Positions 1-9,224 of a DNA stretch of 64,000 bases are shown in pieces; within the stretch, counting starts at the first letter, position 1, and each line of letters opens with the position of its first letter. A program made the position numbers and the translations under genes. The notes under the pieces were generated by a model that ran no database searches, was not told where the DNA came from, and was given only the letters and a program-made list of their open reading frames with translations. This DNA is from Shinella lacus. GTDB lineage: Bacteria; Pseudomonadota; Alphaproteobacteria; Rhizobiales; Rhizobiaceae. The DNA lies in NCBI RefSeq assembly GCF_010994755.1, contig NZ_WHSB02000004.1, positions 496,001 through 560,000 on the forward strand. The letters are read 5' to 3'.

Positions 1-30
1 TCCGTCGATGGCGGCTGGACCGCCCAATAA
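1..30 (+). CDS. C-terminal end of a probable short-chain dehydrogenase (partial)
   Basis: Only the last nine codons and a TAA stop are in the window, reading SVDGGWTAQ. Short-chain dehydrogenases/reductases commonly end in a VDGGW-type tail, so this is most likely the end of an SDR gene lying just upstream of xdhA on the same strand. The stop is 8 nt before the xdhA start, which suggests the two are co-transcribed. The call rests on one short motif and could be wrong. Confidence 0.5.
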   Translation, partial: SVDGGWTAQ

Positions 31-38
31 GGATAAAG

Positions 39-1514
39 ATGCACACGGACACCGGCAGCATCCGCTTCATCATGAATGGCGAGGACATCGCGCTCCGCCA
101 TGTGCCGCCGACGGGCACCCTGCTCGACTGGCTGCGGCTCAGCCGCCGCCTCACCGGCACGAAAGAAGGCTGCGCGGAGGGCGACTGCGGTGCCTGCACC
201 GTGCTGGTCGGCCGCGTGGTCGAGGGCCGGCTCGCCTATGAAAGCGTCAATGCCTGCATCCGCCTGCTGGGCTCGATGAATGCGACCCATGTCGTCACCG
301 TCGAGCATCTGGCGGGTGCGGACGGCGTGCTGCATCCCGTGCAGCAGGCGATGGTAGACTATCACGGCTCGCAATGCGGCTTCTGTACGCCCGGCTTCGT
401 CATGTCGCTCTACGGCCTCTGGCTTGCCGATCCGGCGCCGGGCCGCGCGCGCATCGAAAAGGCGCTGCAAGGCAATCTCTGTCGTTGCACCGGCTACGAG
501 CCGATCGTGCGCGCCGCCGAGGCGATTGCCGCCGCGCGGCCGAGCGCCGTGTTCGATCCCATCGAGCGCACGCGGGCGGCGGTGCTGGCGAAGCTCACCG
601 CCATGGCGCCGGCGGAAACCATTCGCATCAGCGAGGGCGACGGCCGGGTGATCGTGCCCGCCTCGCTCGACGATCTCGCCGGCATCCTCGCTGAAGAACC
701 GAAGGCGACCGTCGTCGCCGGCTCCACCGATGTCGGCCTCTGGGTGACGAAACAGTTCCGTGACCTCAACCCCGTCGTCTTCATCAACCACCTCACCGAG
801 TTGCAATCGATCGAGGAGACGGCGGACGGTGTGCGCATCGGCGCCGGTGTCACCTATAGCCAGGCCTTCGACGCGCTCTGTCGCATGATCTCGCCGTTGC
901 GGCCGCTGATCGACCGCATCGGCGGCGAGCAGGTGCGCAACATGGGCACGATCGGCGGCAACATCGCCAACGGCTCCCCCATCGGCGATACGCCACCGCC
1001 GCTGATCGCGCTTGGCGCCACGCTCACCCTGCGTTCCAAAGACGGCCGGCGCGACCTGCCGCTCGAAAGCTACTTCATCGACTACGGCAAGCAGGACCGC
1101 CGCGCGCACGAGTTCGTCGAAAGCTTCTACGTGCCCGCCCTGCCCGCGAACACTCACTTCGCCGTCTACAAGATCACGAAGCGCCGCGACGAGGACATTT
1201 CAGCACTGTGCGGCGCCTTCCGCATAACACTTTCGCCGGACGGGACCGTCACCGACGCCCGCCTCTGCTTCGGCGGCATGGCCGGCACGCCGAAGCGGGC
1301 GAGTAATGTCGAGGCAGCACTGATCGGCAAACCCTGGACGGAAGCCACCATCGACGCCGCCCGGACAGCCTTCGACGCGGACTACAAGCCGCTGACCGAT
1401 TGGCGCGCCACGGCCGACTACCGCATGCTGACGGCCAAGAACCTGCTGACGCGGTTCTATCTCGAAACCTCCGGCGAAATCGCGCAGGTGCGGCGGTTCG
1501 AGGAGGTGGCATGA
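39..1514 (+). CDS. xdhA: Xanthine dehydrogenase small subunit (FeS/FAD)
   Basis: Electron-transfer subunit of cytoplasmic xanthine dehydrogenase, passing electrons from the molybdenum site to NAD+ while hypoxanthine and xanthine are oxidised to urate. The 491-residue protein starts with a plant-type 2Fe-2S ferredoxin domain (CAEGDCGACTV), then the all-alpha 2Fe-2S domain (CGFCTPGFV and LCRCTGYEP). A FAD-binding domain follows with VVAGSTDVG and GGNIANGSPIGD, then the CO-dehydrogenase flavoprotein C-terminal domain. An AAGGA ribosome site lies 6 nt before the ATG. It is first in xdhA-xdhB-xdhC, with a 223-nt repeat-bearing gap before xdhB. Confidence 0.96.
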   Translation: MHTDTGSIRFIMNGEDIALRHVPPTGTLLDWLRLSRRLTGTKEGCAEGDCGACTVLVGRVVEGRLAYESVNACIRLLGSMNATHVVTVEHLAGADGVLHPVQQAMVDYHGSQCGFCTPGFVMSLYGLWLADPAPGRARIEKALQGNLCRCTGYEPIVRAAEAIAAARPSAVFDPIERTRAAVLAKLTAMAPAETIRISEGDGRVIVPASLDDLAGILAEEPKATVVAGSTDVGLWVTKQFRDLNPVVFINHLTELQSIEETADGVRIGAGVTYSQAFDALCRMISPLRPLIDRIGGEQVRNMGTIGGNIANGSPIGDTPPPLIALGATLTLRSKDGRRDLPLESYFIDYGKQDRRAHEFVESFYVPALPANTHFAVYKITKRRDEDISALCGAFRITLSPDGTVTDARLCFGGMAGTPKRASNVEAALIGKPWTEATIDAARTAFDADYKPLTDWRATADYRMLTAKNLLTRFYLETSGEIAQVRRFEEVA

Positions 1515-1534
1515 GAGCGAGCACATTCGGAAGG

Positions 1535-1677
1535 TGGATCCTCGGGTCAAGCCCGAGGATGACGGAGGGGAGGACATGGAGGCGCCTGCGAAGCGGACTT
1601 CCGGATAAGGCGGCGCTTCTTCCTGTCCCTCGCACCACCCTCTATCCCGTCATCCTCGGGCTTGACCCGAGGATCCA
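1535..1677. repeat. Perfect 31-bp inverted repeat pair between xdhA and xdhB
   Basis: Positions 1535-1565 and 1647-1677 are exact reverse complements over 31 bp, 81 bp apart. Each copy is itself internally palindromic around a CCTCGGG...CCCGAGG core. Elements with this core are, from general knowledge, scattered between genes in many Rhizobiales genomes. In the transcript the two copies could pair into one long hairpin or fold separately, which would bear on xdhA/xdhB mRNA processing. No coding content is seen in the gap. Confidence 0.9.
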
Positions 1678-1737
1678 CCCGCACGGCACGCCGCCCACCG
1701 CTTTCGTCGTGGCATCCGGTACAGGAGGACCCCGCTG

Positions 1738-4083
1738 ATGGACCAGTCCACCTTCGAAGACCGCAAGACGATCTCCGCGCCCATGCACGCATCGCTGCGC
1801 CACGATTCGGCGCACAAGCATGTCACCGGCACCGCCGACTACATCGACGACATGCCGGAGCCCGAAGGCACGCTGCATGCGGCGCTCGGCATGAGCGACC
1901 GGGCGCATGCTGACATCCTTTCCGTCGATCTTTCTGCCGTGAAGGCCTATCCCGGCGTCGTCCTCGTCCTGACCGGCGCCGACATGCCTGGCGTCAACGA
2001 CATCAGCCCCTCCGGCTGCCATGACGAGCCGGTGCTCGCGGAGGGCAAGGTGGAGTTCCACGGCCAGGCGATCTTCTGCGTCATCGCCGAGACCCGCGAC
2101 AGTGCCCGCCGCGCCGCGCGGCTGGCGAAGATCGACTACCGCGACCTGCCGCACTGGACCGACGTTACCGATACGCTCGCCCATGGCGCGGCCCTCGTCA
2201 CCGAACCGCTGACGTTGAAACGCGGCGATGCGGAGGCCGCGCTCGAAACGGCACCGCACCGGCTGAAGGGCCAGATGCGCGTCGGCGGGCAGGATCATTT
2301 TTATCTCGAAGGCCATATCGCGCTCGCCATTCCCGGTGAAGACGACGAGGTCACCGTCTGGTCCTCCACGCAGCACCCGAGCGAGGTGCAGCACATGGTG
2401 GGCCATGTGCTCGGCGTGCCCTCCAACGCCGTGACCGTGCAGGTGCGCCGCATGGGCGGCGGTTTCGGCGGCAAGGAAACGCAGTCCAACCAGTTCGCCG
2501 CCCTCGCCGCCGTCTCGGCAAAAAAGCTGAACCGCGCCGTCAAATTCCGCCCCGACCGCGACGAGGACATGACGGCGACCGGCAAGCGGCACGACTTCCT
2601 CATCGACTACGAGGCGGGTTACGACGACGAGGGCCGCATCCAGGCAGTGAAGGCGAACTATGCCGCGCGTTGCGGCTATTCCTCCGACCTCTCCGGCCCC
2701 GTCACCGACCGCGCGCTGTTCCATGCGGACAATGCCTATTTCTACCCGCATGTGCTGCTCACCTCGCAGCCGCTGAAGACGCACACCGTCTCCAACACGG
2801 CCTTCCGCGGTTTCGGCGGGCCGCAGGGGCTGGTCGGCGGCGAGCGCATCATCGAGGAGATCGCCTATGCGCTGGGAAAGGACCCGCTGGAGATCCGCAA
2901 GGCGAATTTCTATGGCCTGCCCGGCTCGGACCGCGTGCTGACGCCCTATCACCAGACGGTCGAGGACAACATCATCCACCGCATCGTGGACGAGTTGGAG
3001 ACCTCGTCCAACTATCAGGCACGCCGCCAGGAAATCCTCGCCTTCAACGAGACGAGCCGCGTCATCCGCAAGGGCATTGCGCTGACTCCGGTCAAGTTCG
3101 GCATCTCGTTTACAGCGACCTGGTACAATCAGGCGGGTGCGCTGGTGCATGTCTACCAGGACGGCTCGATCCACCTGAACCATGGTGGCACGGAGATGGG
3201 CCAGGGCCTGTTCACCAAGGTCGCGCAGGTTCTCGCCGATGCCTTCCAGGTCGATATTTCGCGGGTCAAGATCACCGCGACGACGACGGCCAAGGTGCCG
3301 AACACATCGGCCACCGCCGCCTCCTCCGGCTCGGACCTGAACGGCATGGCGGCCTATGACGCCGCCCGCCAGATCAAGCAGCGCCTCGTCGCCTTCGCCG
3401 TTGAAAAATGGGGCGTGGCGCCGGAAGACGTCGCGTTCGTGCCGCATCATGTGCGCGTCGGCGATGCGCTCATCCCCTTCGCGGACTTCGTCAAGCAGGC
3501 CTATATGGCCCGCGTGCAGCTCTCCGCCGCAGGCTTCTACAAGACGCCGAAAATCCATTGGGACCGGGCGAAGGGCATGGGCACGCCCTTCTATTATTTC
3601 GCCTATGGCGCCTCGGTCTCGGAAGTCTCGATCGACACGTTGACCGGCGAATATCTCGTCGACCGCGTCGATATCCTGCACGATGTCGGCCGCTCGCTGA
3701 ACCCGGCGATCGACAAGGGTCAGGTCGAGGGCGCCTTCGTGCAGGGCATGGGGTGGCTGACGACCGAGGAACTGTGGTGGGACGGCAAGGGCCGCCTGCG
3801 CACGCATGCCCCCTCGACCTACAAGATCCCGCTCGCCTCCGACCGCCCGAAAATCTTCAACGTCAAGCTCGCCGAATGGGCGGAGGCGGCCGAGCCGACC
3901 ATCGGCCGCTCCAAGGCCGTCGGCGAGCCGCCCTTCATGCTGGCGGTCTCCGTTCTGGAGGCGCTCTCCATGGCCGTCGCCAGCACCGCCGGCTACTGCC
4001 AATGCCCGAAACTCGATGCGCCGGCCACGCCGGAACGCGTGCTGATGGCCATAGAGCGCCTGAAAGCCCGCAAAGAAGGATGA
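1738..4083 (+). CDS. xdhB: Xanthine dehydrogenase large (molybdopterin) subunit
   Basis: Catalytic subunit carrying the molybdenum cofactor. The 781-residue protein has the aldehyde oxidase/xanthine dehydrogenase a/b hammerhead domain first, then the Mo-binding domain. Family motifs are GGGFGGKETQ near residue 240, FRGFGGPQG near 360 and a late VGEPPF segment that holds the catalytic glutamate. Length agrees with bacterial XdhB. GGAGG lies about 10 nt before the ATG. The stop is one nucleotide before the xdhC start, so the two are translationally linked. Confidence 0.97.
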   Translation: MDQSTFEDRKTISAPMHASLRHDSAHKHVTGTADYIDDMPEPEGTLHAALGMSDRAHADILSVDLSAVKAYPGVVLVLTGADMPGVNDISPSGCHDEPVLAEGKVEFHGQAIFCVIAETRDSARRAARLAKIDYRDLPHWTDVTDTLAHGAALVTEPLTLKRGDAEAALETAPHRLKGQMRVGGQDHFYLEGHIALAIPGEDDEVTVWSSTQHPSEVQHMVGHVLGVPSNAVTVQVRRMGGGFGGKETQSNQFAALAAVSAKKLNRAVKFRPDRDEDMTATGKRHDFLIDYEAGYDDEGRIQAVKANYAARCGYSSDLSGPVTDRALFHADNAYFYPHVLLTSQPLKTHTVSNTAFRGFGGPQGLVGGERIIEEIAYALGKDPLEIRKANFYGLPGSDRVLTPYHQTVEDNIIHRIVDELETSSNYQARRQEILAFNETSRVIRKGIALTPVKFGISFTATWYNQAGALVHVYQDGSIHLNHGGTEMGQGLFTKVAQVLADAFQVDISRVKITATTTAKVPNTSATAASSGSDLNGMAAYDAARQIKQRLVAFAVEKWGVAPEDVAFVPHHVRVGDALIPFADFVKQAYMARVQLSAAGFYKTPKIHWDRAKGMGTPFYYFAYGASVSEVSIDTLTGEYLVDRVDILHDVGRSLNPAIDKGQVEGAFVQGMGWLTTEELWWDGKGRLRTHAPSTYKIPLASDRPKIFNVKLAEWAEAAEPTIGRSKAVGEPPFMLAVSVLEALSMAVASTAGYCQCPKLDAPATPERVLMAIERLKARKEG

Positions 4084-4084
4084 A

Positions 4085-4906
4085 ATGAACTTTCTGCAGG
4101 ACAGTCTAGAGGGCTTTCTGGCCCGGGAACACCGTGTCGTCATCGTCGAAGTCACCGCCGTCAAGGGCTCCGCACCGCGCGACGAAGGCACGTTCATGCT
4201 GGTGGCGCCAACCGAAATCCACGGCACCGTCGGCGGCGGCCAGCTCGAACATATAGCGATCGAGAATGCGCGAAAGATGCTGGGCAGCGCCGGTGGCGAG
4301 GCGACGCTCGACATCCCCCTCGGCCCCGATATCGGCCAATGCTGCGGCGGGCGCGTCGAGCTCACCTTCACCTTCGCCGACGAGGCGGCGCGCGCGGCAC
4401 TCGACAAGCGCGTGGCGGACGAGGAACGGCGCAAGCCGCAGGTCTGGGTGTTCGGCGCCGGCCATGTCGGCCGGGCGCTCGCCGAGGCGCTGACGCTGTT
4501 GCCGCTCAAGGTCTTCGCCGTGGAGGCGCGCGAGACCGAGCTCAACCAGCTGACCTCGGAGGTTCACCGCCGCATGGTCGCCATGCCGGAATCGCTGATT
4601 GCGGATATCCCCGCGGGTTCCGCCGTGGTGATCGTCACGCATGACCACGCCCTCGACTTCCTGATCGGACAGGAAGCGCTGAAACGCACCGACCTTGCCT
4701 ATATCGGCATGGTCGGCTCGAAATCGAAGCGCGGCGCCTTCGTCCATCATCTGGAGGAGCAGGGCGTGAACCGCGCGGAGGCCGACCGGCTTGTCCTGCC
4801 GATCGGCGGCACTGATGTCGATGACAAGCGGCCGGAGGTCATCGCCGCGATGACTGCCTCGGAGGTGCTGCTCGCCTTCGCCGCCTGGCGCAACAAATCG
4901 GCTTAG
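4085..4906 (+). CDS. xdhC: Xanthine dehydrogenase accessory protein (Mo cofactor sulfuration/insertion)
   Basis: XdhC binds molybdenum cofactor, supports its sulfuration and loads it into XdhB. It is not part of the mature enzyme. The 273-residue protein has the N-terminal XdhC/CoxI domain (GGGQLE, GQCCGG) and a C-terminal Rossmann domain (VFGAGHVGRAL). Its start lies one base after the xdhB stop. Its TAG stop overlaps the stop of the small convergent gene at 4903-5079. Confidence 0.95.
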   Translation: MNFLQDSLEGFLAREHRVVIVEVTAVKGSAPRDEGTFMLVAPTEIHGTVGGGQLEHIAIENARKMLGSAGGEATLDIPLGPDIGQCCGGRVELTFTFADEAARAALDKRVADEERRKPQVWVFGAGHVGRALAEALTLLPLKVFAVEARETELNQLTSEVHRRMVAMPESLIADIPAGSAVVIVTHDHALDFLIGQEALKRTDLAYIGMVGSKSKRGAFVHHLEEQGVNRAEADRLVLPIGGTDVDDKRPEVIAAMTASEVLLAFAAWRNKSA

Positions 4907-5079
4907 CGTCCGTCGAGAAACCCGAGGTCCCGCTTCAGATGGTCGGACAACGCGTGCGGATCGAGCCTCGGGACGCGATCTCTCTTCTTCCTGCGAAAGA
5001 CGAGAGAGAGCTTATACAAAAAGCCTGGCCTACGGAATTCCAGCGTGCCCATCGGCGCGTCTTCGGTGATGCATGTCAT
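4903..5079 (-). CDS. Small DUF1127-like protein, 58 aa
   Basis: The gene reads leftward and converges on xdhC with overlapping stop codons. It starts at ATG 5079 with GAGGA about 7 nt upstream. The C-terminal half is very basic (FRRKKRDR) and ends in PHALSDHLKRDLGFLDGR, which matches the DUF1127 signature (LSDHLLRDIG-type) common in Rhizobiaceae. Some DUF1127 proteins in Agrobacterium have been linked to phosphate, carbon or RNA-related phenotypes. The role here is unknown. Confidence 0.7.
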   Translation of the reverse strand: MTCITEDAPMGTLEFRRPGFLYKLSLVFRRKKRDRVPRLDPHALSDHLKRDLGFLDGR

Positions 5080-5181
5080 TGGGAAATCCTCGTAAATTCT
5101 TGTCCATTGCTTGCAGGGTGCGCCGAAAGGTGATGAAATTCCAATCGAACCTTTGTCTGTATGCATGAAGAGAACTTGGCC

Positions 5182-6075
5182 ATGAAGATGTCGCGCAACT
5201 TCCCGCTGAATGCGCTCCGCGTCTTCGAGGCCGCCGCCCGGCATGCGAGCTTCACCCGCGCCGGCGACGAGCTCGGCATGACGCAGACCGCCGTCAGCTA
5301 TCAGGTCAAGCTCCTGGAGGAGACGCTGGGCGAGACGCTGTTCCTGCGCCAGCCGCGGCAGGTGATGCTGAGCGAGGCCGGCGAACGGCTCGCGCCGAAG
5401 GTCGCCGAAGGGCTCGCCAAGCTCGCGGAGGCGGTGGCGGACCTGCGCGGGGCGGCGGAGCAGAAGCTGCACATCCATTCGACGCCCACCTTCGCCACGC
5501 AATGGCTGAGCCGCACGCTCGGCGATTTCCAGCTCAAGCACCCCAACATCGCCGTCAGGCTTTCCACCTCGCAGGAGGTGATCGACTTTTCCAGGGAGGA
5601 GGCGGATGTCTCGATCCGCTGGGGCAAGGGCGACTGGCCGGGCCTCGAATGCCACCGCGTCATGCGCATGGATTTCGGGCCCATGCTGAGCCCGGCGCTG
5701 GCAGAGACGATCGGCGGCGTGCATGAGCCGGCCGATCTCCTGAAACTGCCGATCATCAGCGCACCGGATATCTGGTGGCCCCTCTGGTTTTCGGCCGCCG
5801 GCATCGACAATCCGGGCCTGGAACGCTATCCCCGCAACGAACTCGGCGTACAGACGATCGACGCGCAGGTGGCGATGGCCGGCCAGGGGGTGGCGATCCT
5901 CAATCCCGGCCATTTCCGGGCGGAGGTCGCCGCCGGCCTGCTCTACCAGCCGTTCACCCTCACCTGCAACGACGGCCGCGACTACTGGCTGGCCTACCCG
6001 GAAAACCGCCGCAACATTTTGAAGATCCGCGCGTTTCGCGAGTGGATTCTGGCGACCCTGCCGACAGAGGCGTAA
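5182..6075 (+). CDS. LysR-family regulator, GcvA-like
   Basis: The 297-residue protein has an N-terminal winged helix (FPLNALRVFEAAARHASF, then MTQTAVSYQVKLLEETLG) and a type-2 periplasmic-binding effector domain. The sequence resembles the GcvA/AmpR subgroup. The ATG at 5182 is preferred because AGAGA precedes it, whereas the in-frame ATG at 5161 has no ribosome site. Lying between xdhABC and puuD/guaD, it is a candidate purine-pathway regulator, but no binding site was identified. Confidence 0.85.
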   Translation: MKMSRNFPLNALRVFEAAARHASFTRAGDELGMTQTAVSYQVKLLEETLGETLFLRQPRQVMLSEAGERLAPKVAEGLAKLAEAVADLRGAAEQKLHIHSTPTFATQWLSRTLGDFQLKHPNIAVRLSTSQEVIDFSREEADVSIRWGKGDWPGLECHRVMRMDFGPMLSPALAETIGGVHEPADLLKLPIISAPDIWWPLWFSAAGIDNPGLERYPRNELGVQTIDAQVAMAGQGVAILNPGHFRAEVAAGLLYQPFTLTCNDGRDYWLAYPENRRNILKIRAFREWILATLPTEA

Positions 6076-6113
6076 GGTGGCTCGCACCAAGAGCCTGGAA
6101 GTGGAGTTTTATC

Positions 6114-6596
6114 TTGAGCGTTGCCTTCATGAAGGAAGAGAGTGCCGAAGCCGCATCGGAAACCCAGCTGCCCGACCGGCCGATCTCGCCGCATCCGAAC
6201 CTGGTGACGCCGGCCGGCCTGAAGGCGCTCGAAACGCAGCTTGCCGAAGCGCGCGCGGCCTGCGAGGCCGCGAACACCGTCGAGGACATCAATGAGCGGC
6301 GCCGGCAGACGGCGGGTCCGCTGCGCGACCTGCGCTATTTCGCCGAGCGCGTTCACACGGCGCAGGTGATGCCCGACCCGGCTTCGAGCGAGACCGTGGC
6401 CTTCGGCAGCACCGTCACCTTCAGCCGCGACGACGGCCGCACCCAGACCTACCGCATTGTCGGCGAGGACGAGGCGGACCCCAAGGCCGGCTCGATTTCC
6501 TATGTGTCGCCGGTGGCGCGCCTCCTCATGGGCAAGGCGGTCGGCGAGGTGGTGAGCGTCGGCGCGCAGGAACTGGAGATCACTGCCATATCCTGA
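6114..6596 (+). CDS. GreA/GreB-family transcription elongation factor
   Basis: A 160-residue protein with an N-terminal coiled coil (residues about 35-80, GLKALETQLAEARA...) and a C-terminal FKBP-like Gre domain (GSTVTFSRDD, SYVSPVARLLMGK). Gre factors enter the RNA polymerase secondary channel and stimulate cleavage of backtracked RNA. I chose TTG 6114 because GGAG precedes it by 7 nt and the product then begins MSVAF as in rhizobial homologues. ATG 6129 lacks a good ribosome site. It is shorter in the middle than canonical GreA, so it is a paralogue rather than the housekeeping copy. Confidence 0.85.
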   Translation: MSVAFMKEESAEAASETQLPDRPISPHPNLVTPAGLKALETQLAEARAACEAANTVEDINERRRQTAGPLRDLRYFAERVHTAQVMPDPASSETVAFGSTVTFSRDDGRTQTYRIVGEDEADPKAGSISYVSPVARLLMGKAVGEVVSVGAQELEITAIS

Positions 6597-6603
6597 GGCC
6601 CGT

Positions 6604-6644
6604 CCCTATAGGGTCCCTTCCCTCGCCCGCGAATATTGCGCAAT
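6604..6644. promoter_or_regulatory. Two short palindromes upstream of puuD
   Basis: A perfect CCCTATAGGG palindrome at 6604-6613 and a perfect ATTGCGCAAT at 6635-6644 lie in the 87-nt gap before puuD. Either could be an operator for a purine-responsive regulator. Short palindromes arise by chance, so this is weak. Confidence 0.3.
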
Positions 6645-6683
6645 GTGCACACTGGGAGACAGGACGGAAGGGAACGCGCACGC

Positions 6684-7910
6684 ATGTATGAATATGCCAT
6701 CGCCTGGGAATGGCTGACTTTCGCGGTCCGCTGGCTGCATGTCATCACCGCCATCGCCTGGATCGGATCGTCCTTCTATTTCATCGCGCTCGACCTCGGC
6801 CTGGTGCGGCGGCCGCATCTGCCGCCGGGGGCTTATGGCGAGGAATGGCAGGTGCACGGGGGCGGCTTCTACCATATCCAGAAATATCTCGTGGCGCCGG
6901 CCGCGATGCCGGAACACCTGACCTGGTTCAAATGGGAAAGCTACGTGACGTGGCTTTCCGGCTTCGCGCTGCTCTGTCTGGTCTATTACGGCGGCGCGGA
7001 CCTCTTCCTGATCGATCGCAACGTGCTGGACGTCTCGACGCCCGTGGCGATCCTCATTTCGCTCGCTTCGCTCGGCCTCGGCTGGGTCCTTTACGACCTG
7101 CTCTGCAAGTCGCCGCTGGGGAAAAACACCTGGGGGCTGATGATCGTCCTCTACTTCATCCTCGTCGCGATGGCCTGGGGTTATACGCAGGTCTTCACCG
7201 GCCGCGCCGCCTTCCTGCATCTCGGCGCCTTCACGGCGACGATCATGTCGGCCAACGTCTTCTTCATCATCATGCCGAACCAGCGGGTCGTAGTGGCGGA
7301 TCTGATCGCCGGGCGCATTCCGGACCCGAAATACGGCGTCATCGCCAAGCAGCGCTCGACGCACAACAACTACCTGACGCTGCCCGTCATCTTCTTCATG
7401 CTGTCGAACCACTATCCGCTCGCCTTCGCCACGGCCTTCAACTGGATCATCGCGGCGCTGGTCTTCCTGATGGGCGTGACGATCCGGCACTGGTTCAACA
7501 CGACGCATGCGCGCAAGGGCAAGCCGACCTGGACCTGGCTCGTCACCGCCCTCCTCTTCGTGCTCATCATGTGGCTTTCCACCGTGCCGAAAGTGCTGAC
7601 CGGCGAAAGTGCGGGCCTCGCGCCGTCTGCGCAACGCTTCGCCTCGAACGACCATTTCCCGGCCGTGCGCGATCTCGTCTCGACGCGCTGTTCGATGTGC
7701 CATGCGGCGGAACCCGTCTGGGAGGGGCTGCGCGCGGCACCAAAGGACGTGATCTTCGAAAGCGAATCCCAGATTGCCCTCCATGCCCGCGAGATCTATC
7801 TGCAGGCGGGCCGCAGCCACGCCATGCCGCCGGGCAATGTCACCGGCATGACGAAGGAGGAGCGCGCGCTCATCACCGCCTGGTTCGAAACCGCCGCAGA
7901 AGGAAGCTGA
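6684..7910 (+). CDS. puuD: Membrane urate hydroxylase with cytochrome c domain
   Basis: PuuD oxidises urate to 5-hydroxyisourate at the inner membrane and passes electrons to a cytochrome c rather than producing H2O2 as soluble uricase does. The 408-residue protein begins with a transmembrane region (EWLTFAVRWLHVITAIAWIG) and has about eight predicted helices. It ends in a cytochrome c domain with the heme motif C336-SM-C339-H340. GGAAGGGA precedes the ATG. The guaD start is only 6 nt downstream. Hydroxyisourate hydrolase and OHCU decarboxylase encoded nearby process its product. Confidence 0.93.
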   Translation: MYEYAIAWEWLTFAVRWLHVITAIAWIGSSFYFIALDLGLVRRPHLPPGAYGEEWQVHGGGFYHIQKYLVAPAAMPEHLTWFKWESYVTWLSGFALLCLVYYGGADLFLIDRNVLDVSTPVAILISLASLGLGWVLYDLLCKSPLGKNTWGLMIVLYFILVAMAWGYTQVFTGRAAFLHLGAFTATIMSANVFFIIMPNQRVVVADLIAGRIPDPKYGVIAKQRSTHNNYLTLPVIFFMLSNHYPLAFATAFNWIIAALVFLMGVTIRHWFNTTHARKGKPTWTWLVTALLFVLIMWLSTVPKVLTGESAGLAPSAQRFASNDHFPAVRDLVSTRCSMCHAAEPVWEGLRAAPKDVIFESESQIALHAREIYLQAGRSHAMPPGNVTGMTKEERALITAWFETAAEGS

Positions 7911-7916
7911 CCGCCC

Positions 7917-9224
7917 ATGACGAAAACCTTCATCCGCGGGCGCCTGCTCTCCTTCCTCCGCCGGCCGGACGCGATCGACGATGCGGCGAGCTATCGCTAT
8001 GAGGAAGACGGCGGCCTGCTGGTCGAGGATGGCCGGATCGCAGCCGTCGGTCCCTATGCGCAAGTGCGTGCAGCGGCACCCGAGGATGCAGAGGAGATCG
8101 ACCACCGCCCGCACCTCATCCTGCCCGGCCTCATCGACACGCACCTGCATTTCCCGCAGATGCAGGTGATCGGCTCCTATGCCGCCAACCTGCTGGAATG
8201 GCTGAACACCTATACGTTTCCGGAGGAATGCCGCTTCGTCGAAAGCGCGCATGCCGCCCGCATCGCCCGGCATTTCTACGACGAGATGATCCGCCACGGC
8301 ACGACGACGGCGGTCGCCTATTGCTCGGTGCACAAGGCCTCCGCCGATGCCTATTTCGCCGAAGCGCTGGCGCGCGGCATGTGCATGGTCGGCGGCAAGG
8401 TGATGATGGACCGCAACGCCCCGCAGGGCCTGCTCGACACGCCGCAGATGGGTTATGACGAGACCCGTGCCGTCATCGCGGAATGGCACGGCAAGGGCCG
8501 CAACCACGTCGCCATCACCCCGCGCTTCGCCATCACCTCGACGCCGGCGCAGATGGAGATGGCGGCAGCACTTGCGCGCGAGTTCCCCGACCTGCACATC
8601 CAGACGCATCTGTCCGAAAACCACGACGAGATCCGCTTCACCAGCGAGCTCTATCCGGATGCGATCGACTATACGGATGTCTACGCGAAATACGGCCTGC
8701 TCGGACACAAGAGCCTGTTCGGCCACTGCATCCACCTGTCGGACCGCGAGGCCGATGCCATGAGCGAGGCGGGTGCCGTGGCGGTGCACTGCCCCACCTC
8801 CAACCTCTTCCTCGGCTCCGGCCTGTTCCCGCTCAAGAACCTTTCGCGGCGGGAGAAGCCGGTGCGGATCGCGGTGGCCACCGATATCGGCGGCGGTACG
8901 AGCTATTCCATGGTGAAGACGATGGACGAGGCCTACAAGATCCAGCAATTGCTCGGCGAGCGGCTGAACCCGTTCGACAGCTTCTACCACATGACGCTCG
9001 GCAATGCCGAAGCCCTGTCGCTCGCCGACCGCATCGGCACGCTGGAAGTGGGTACGGATGCCGACTTCGTGGTGCTGGATGCGGCAGCGACCCCTGCCAT
9101 GGCGCTGAAGATGGAGGTCGTGCGCTCGCTCACCGACGAACTCTTCCTGCTCCAGACGATGGGCGACGACCGCGCGGTGCGCGAGACCTATGTGGCGGGT
9201 CGGCCGATGAAGGCAGGGCTCTAA
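7917..9224 (+). CDS. guaD: Guanine deaminase
   Basis: Converts guanine to xanthine, feeding xanthine dehydrogenase. The 435-residue amidohydrolase has the zinc-binding motifs in order: DTHLHFPQ near residue 80, QTHLSEN near 235, GHCIHLS near 270 and [11 protein letters not shown] near 325. It follows puuD with 6 nt between and is probably in the same transcript. Its TAA stop overlaps the stop of convergent uraH by two bases (shared 9222-9223), so no terminator separates them. Confidence 0.96.
   Translation: MTKTFIRGRLLSFLRRPDAIDDAASYRYEEDGGLLVEDGRIAAVGPYAQVRAAAPEDAEEIDHRPHLILPGLIDTHLHFPQMQVIGSYAANLLEWLNTYTFPEECRFVESAHAARIARHFYDEMIRHGTTTAVAYCSVHKASADAYFAEALARGMCMVGGKVMMDRNAPQGLLDTPQMGYDETRAVIAEWHGKGRNHVAITPRFAITSTPAQMEMAAALAREFPDLHIQTHLSENHDEIRFTSELYPDAIDYTDVYAKYGLLGHKSLFGHCIHLSDREADAMSEAGAVAVHCPTSNLFLGSGLFPLKNLSRREKPVRIAVATDIGGGTSYSMVKTMDEAYKIQQLLGERLNPFDSFYHMTLGNAEALSLADRIGTLEVGTDADFVVLDAAATPAMALKMEVVRSLTDELFLLQTMGDDRAVRETYVAGRPMKAGL

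Noticed and set aside
1642-4545. 967-codon open frame on the minus strand opposite xdhB and xdhC
   Set aside because: It is antisense to strongly supported genes. The predicted protein is Arg/Gly/Val-rich without family motifs, as expected from the opposite strand of GC-rich codons.
6606-8990. 794-codon minus-strand frame opposite puuD and guaD
   Set aside because: Shadow of two well-supported genes, with His/Arg/Asp-rich low-complexity content and no plausible start signal.
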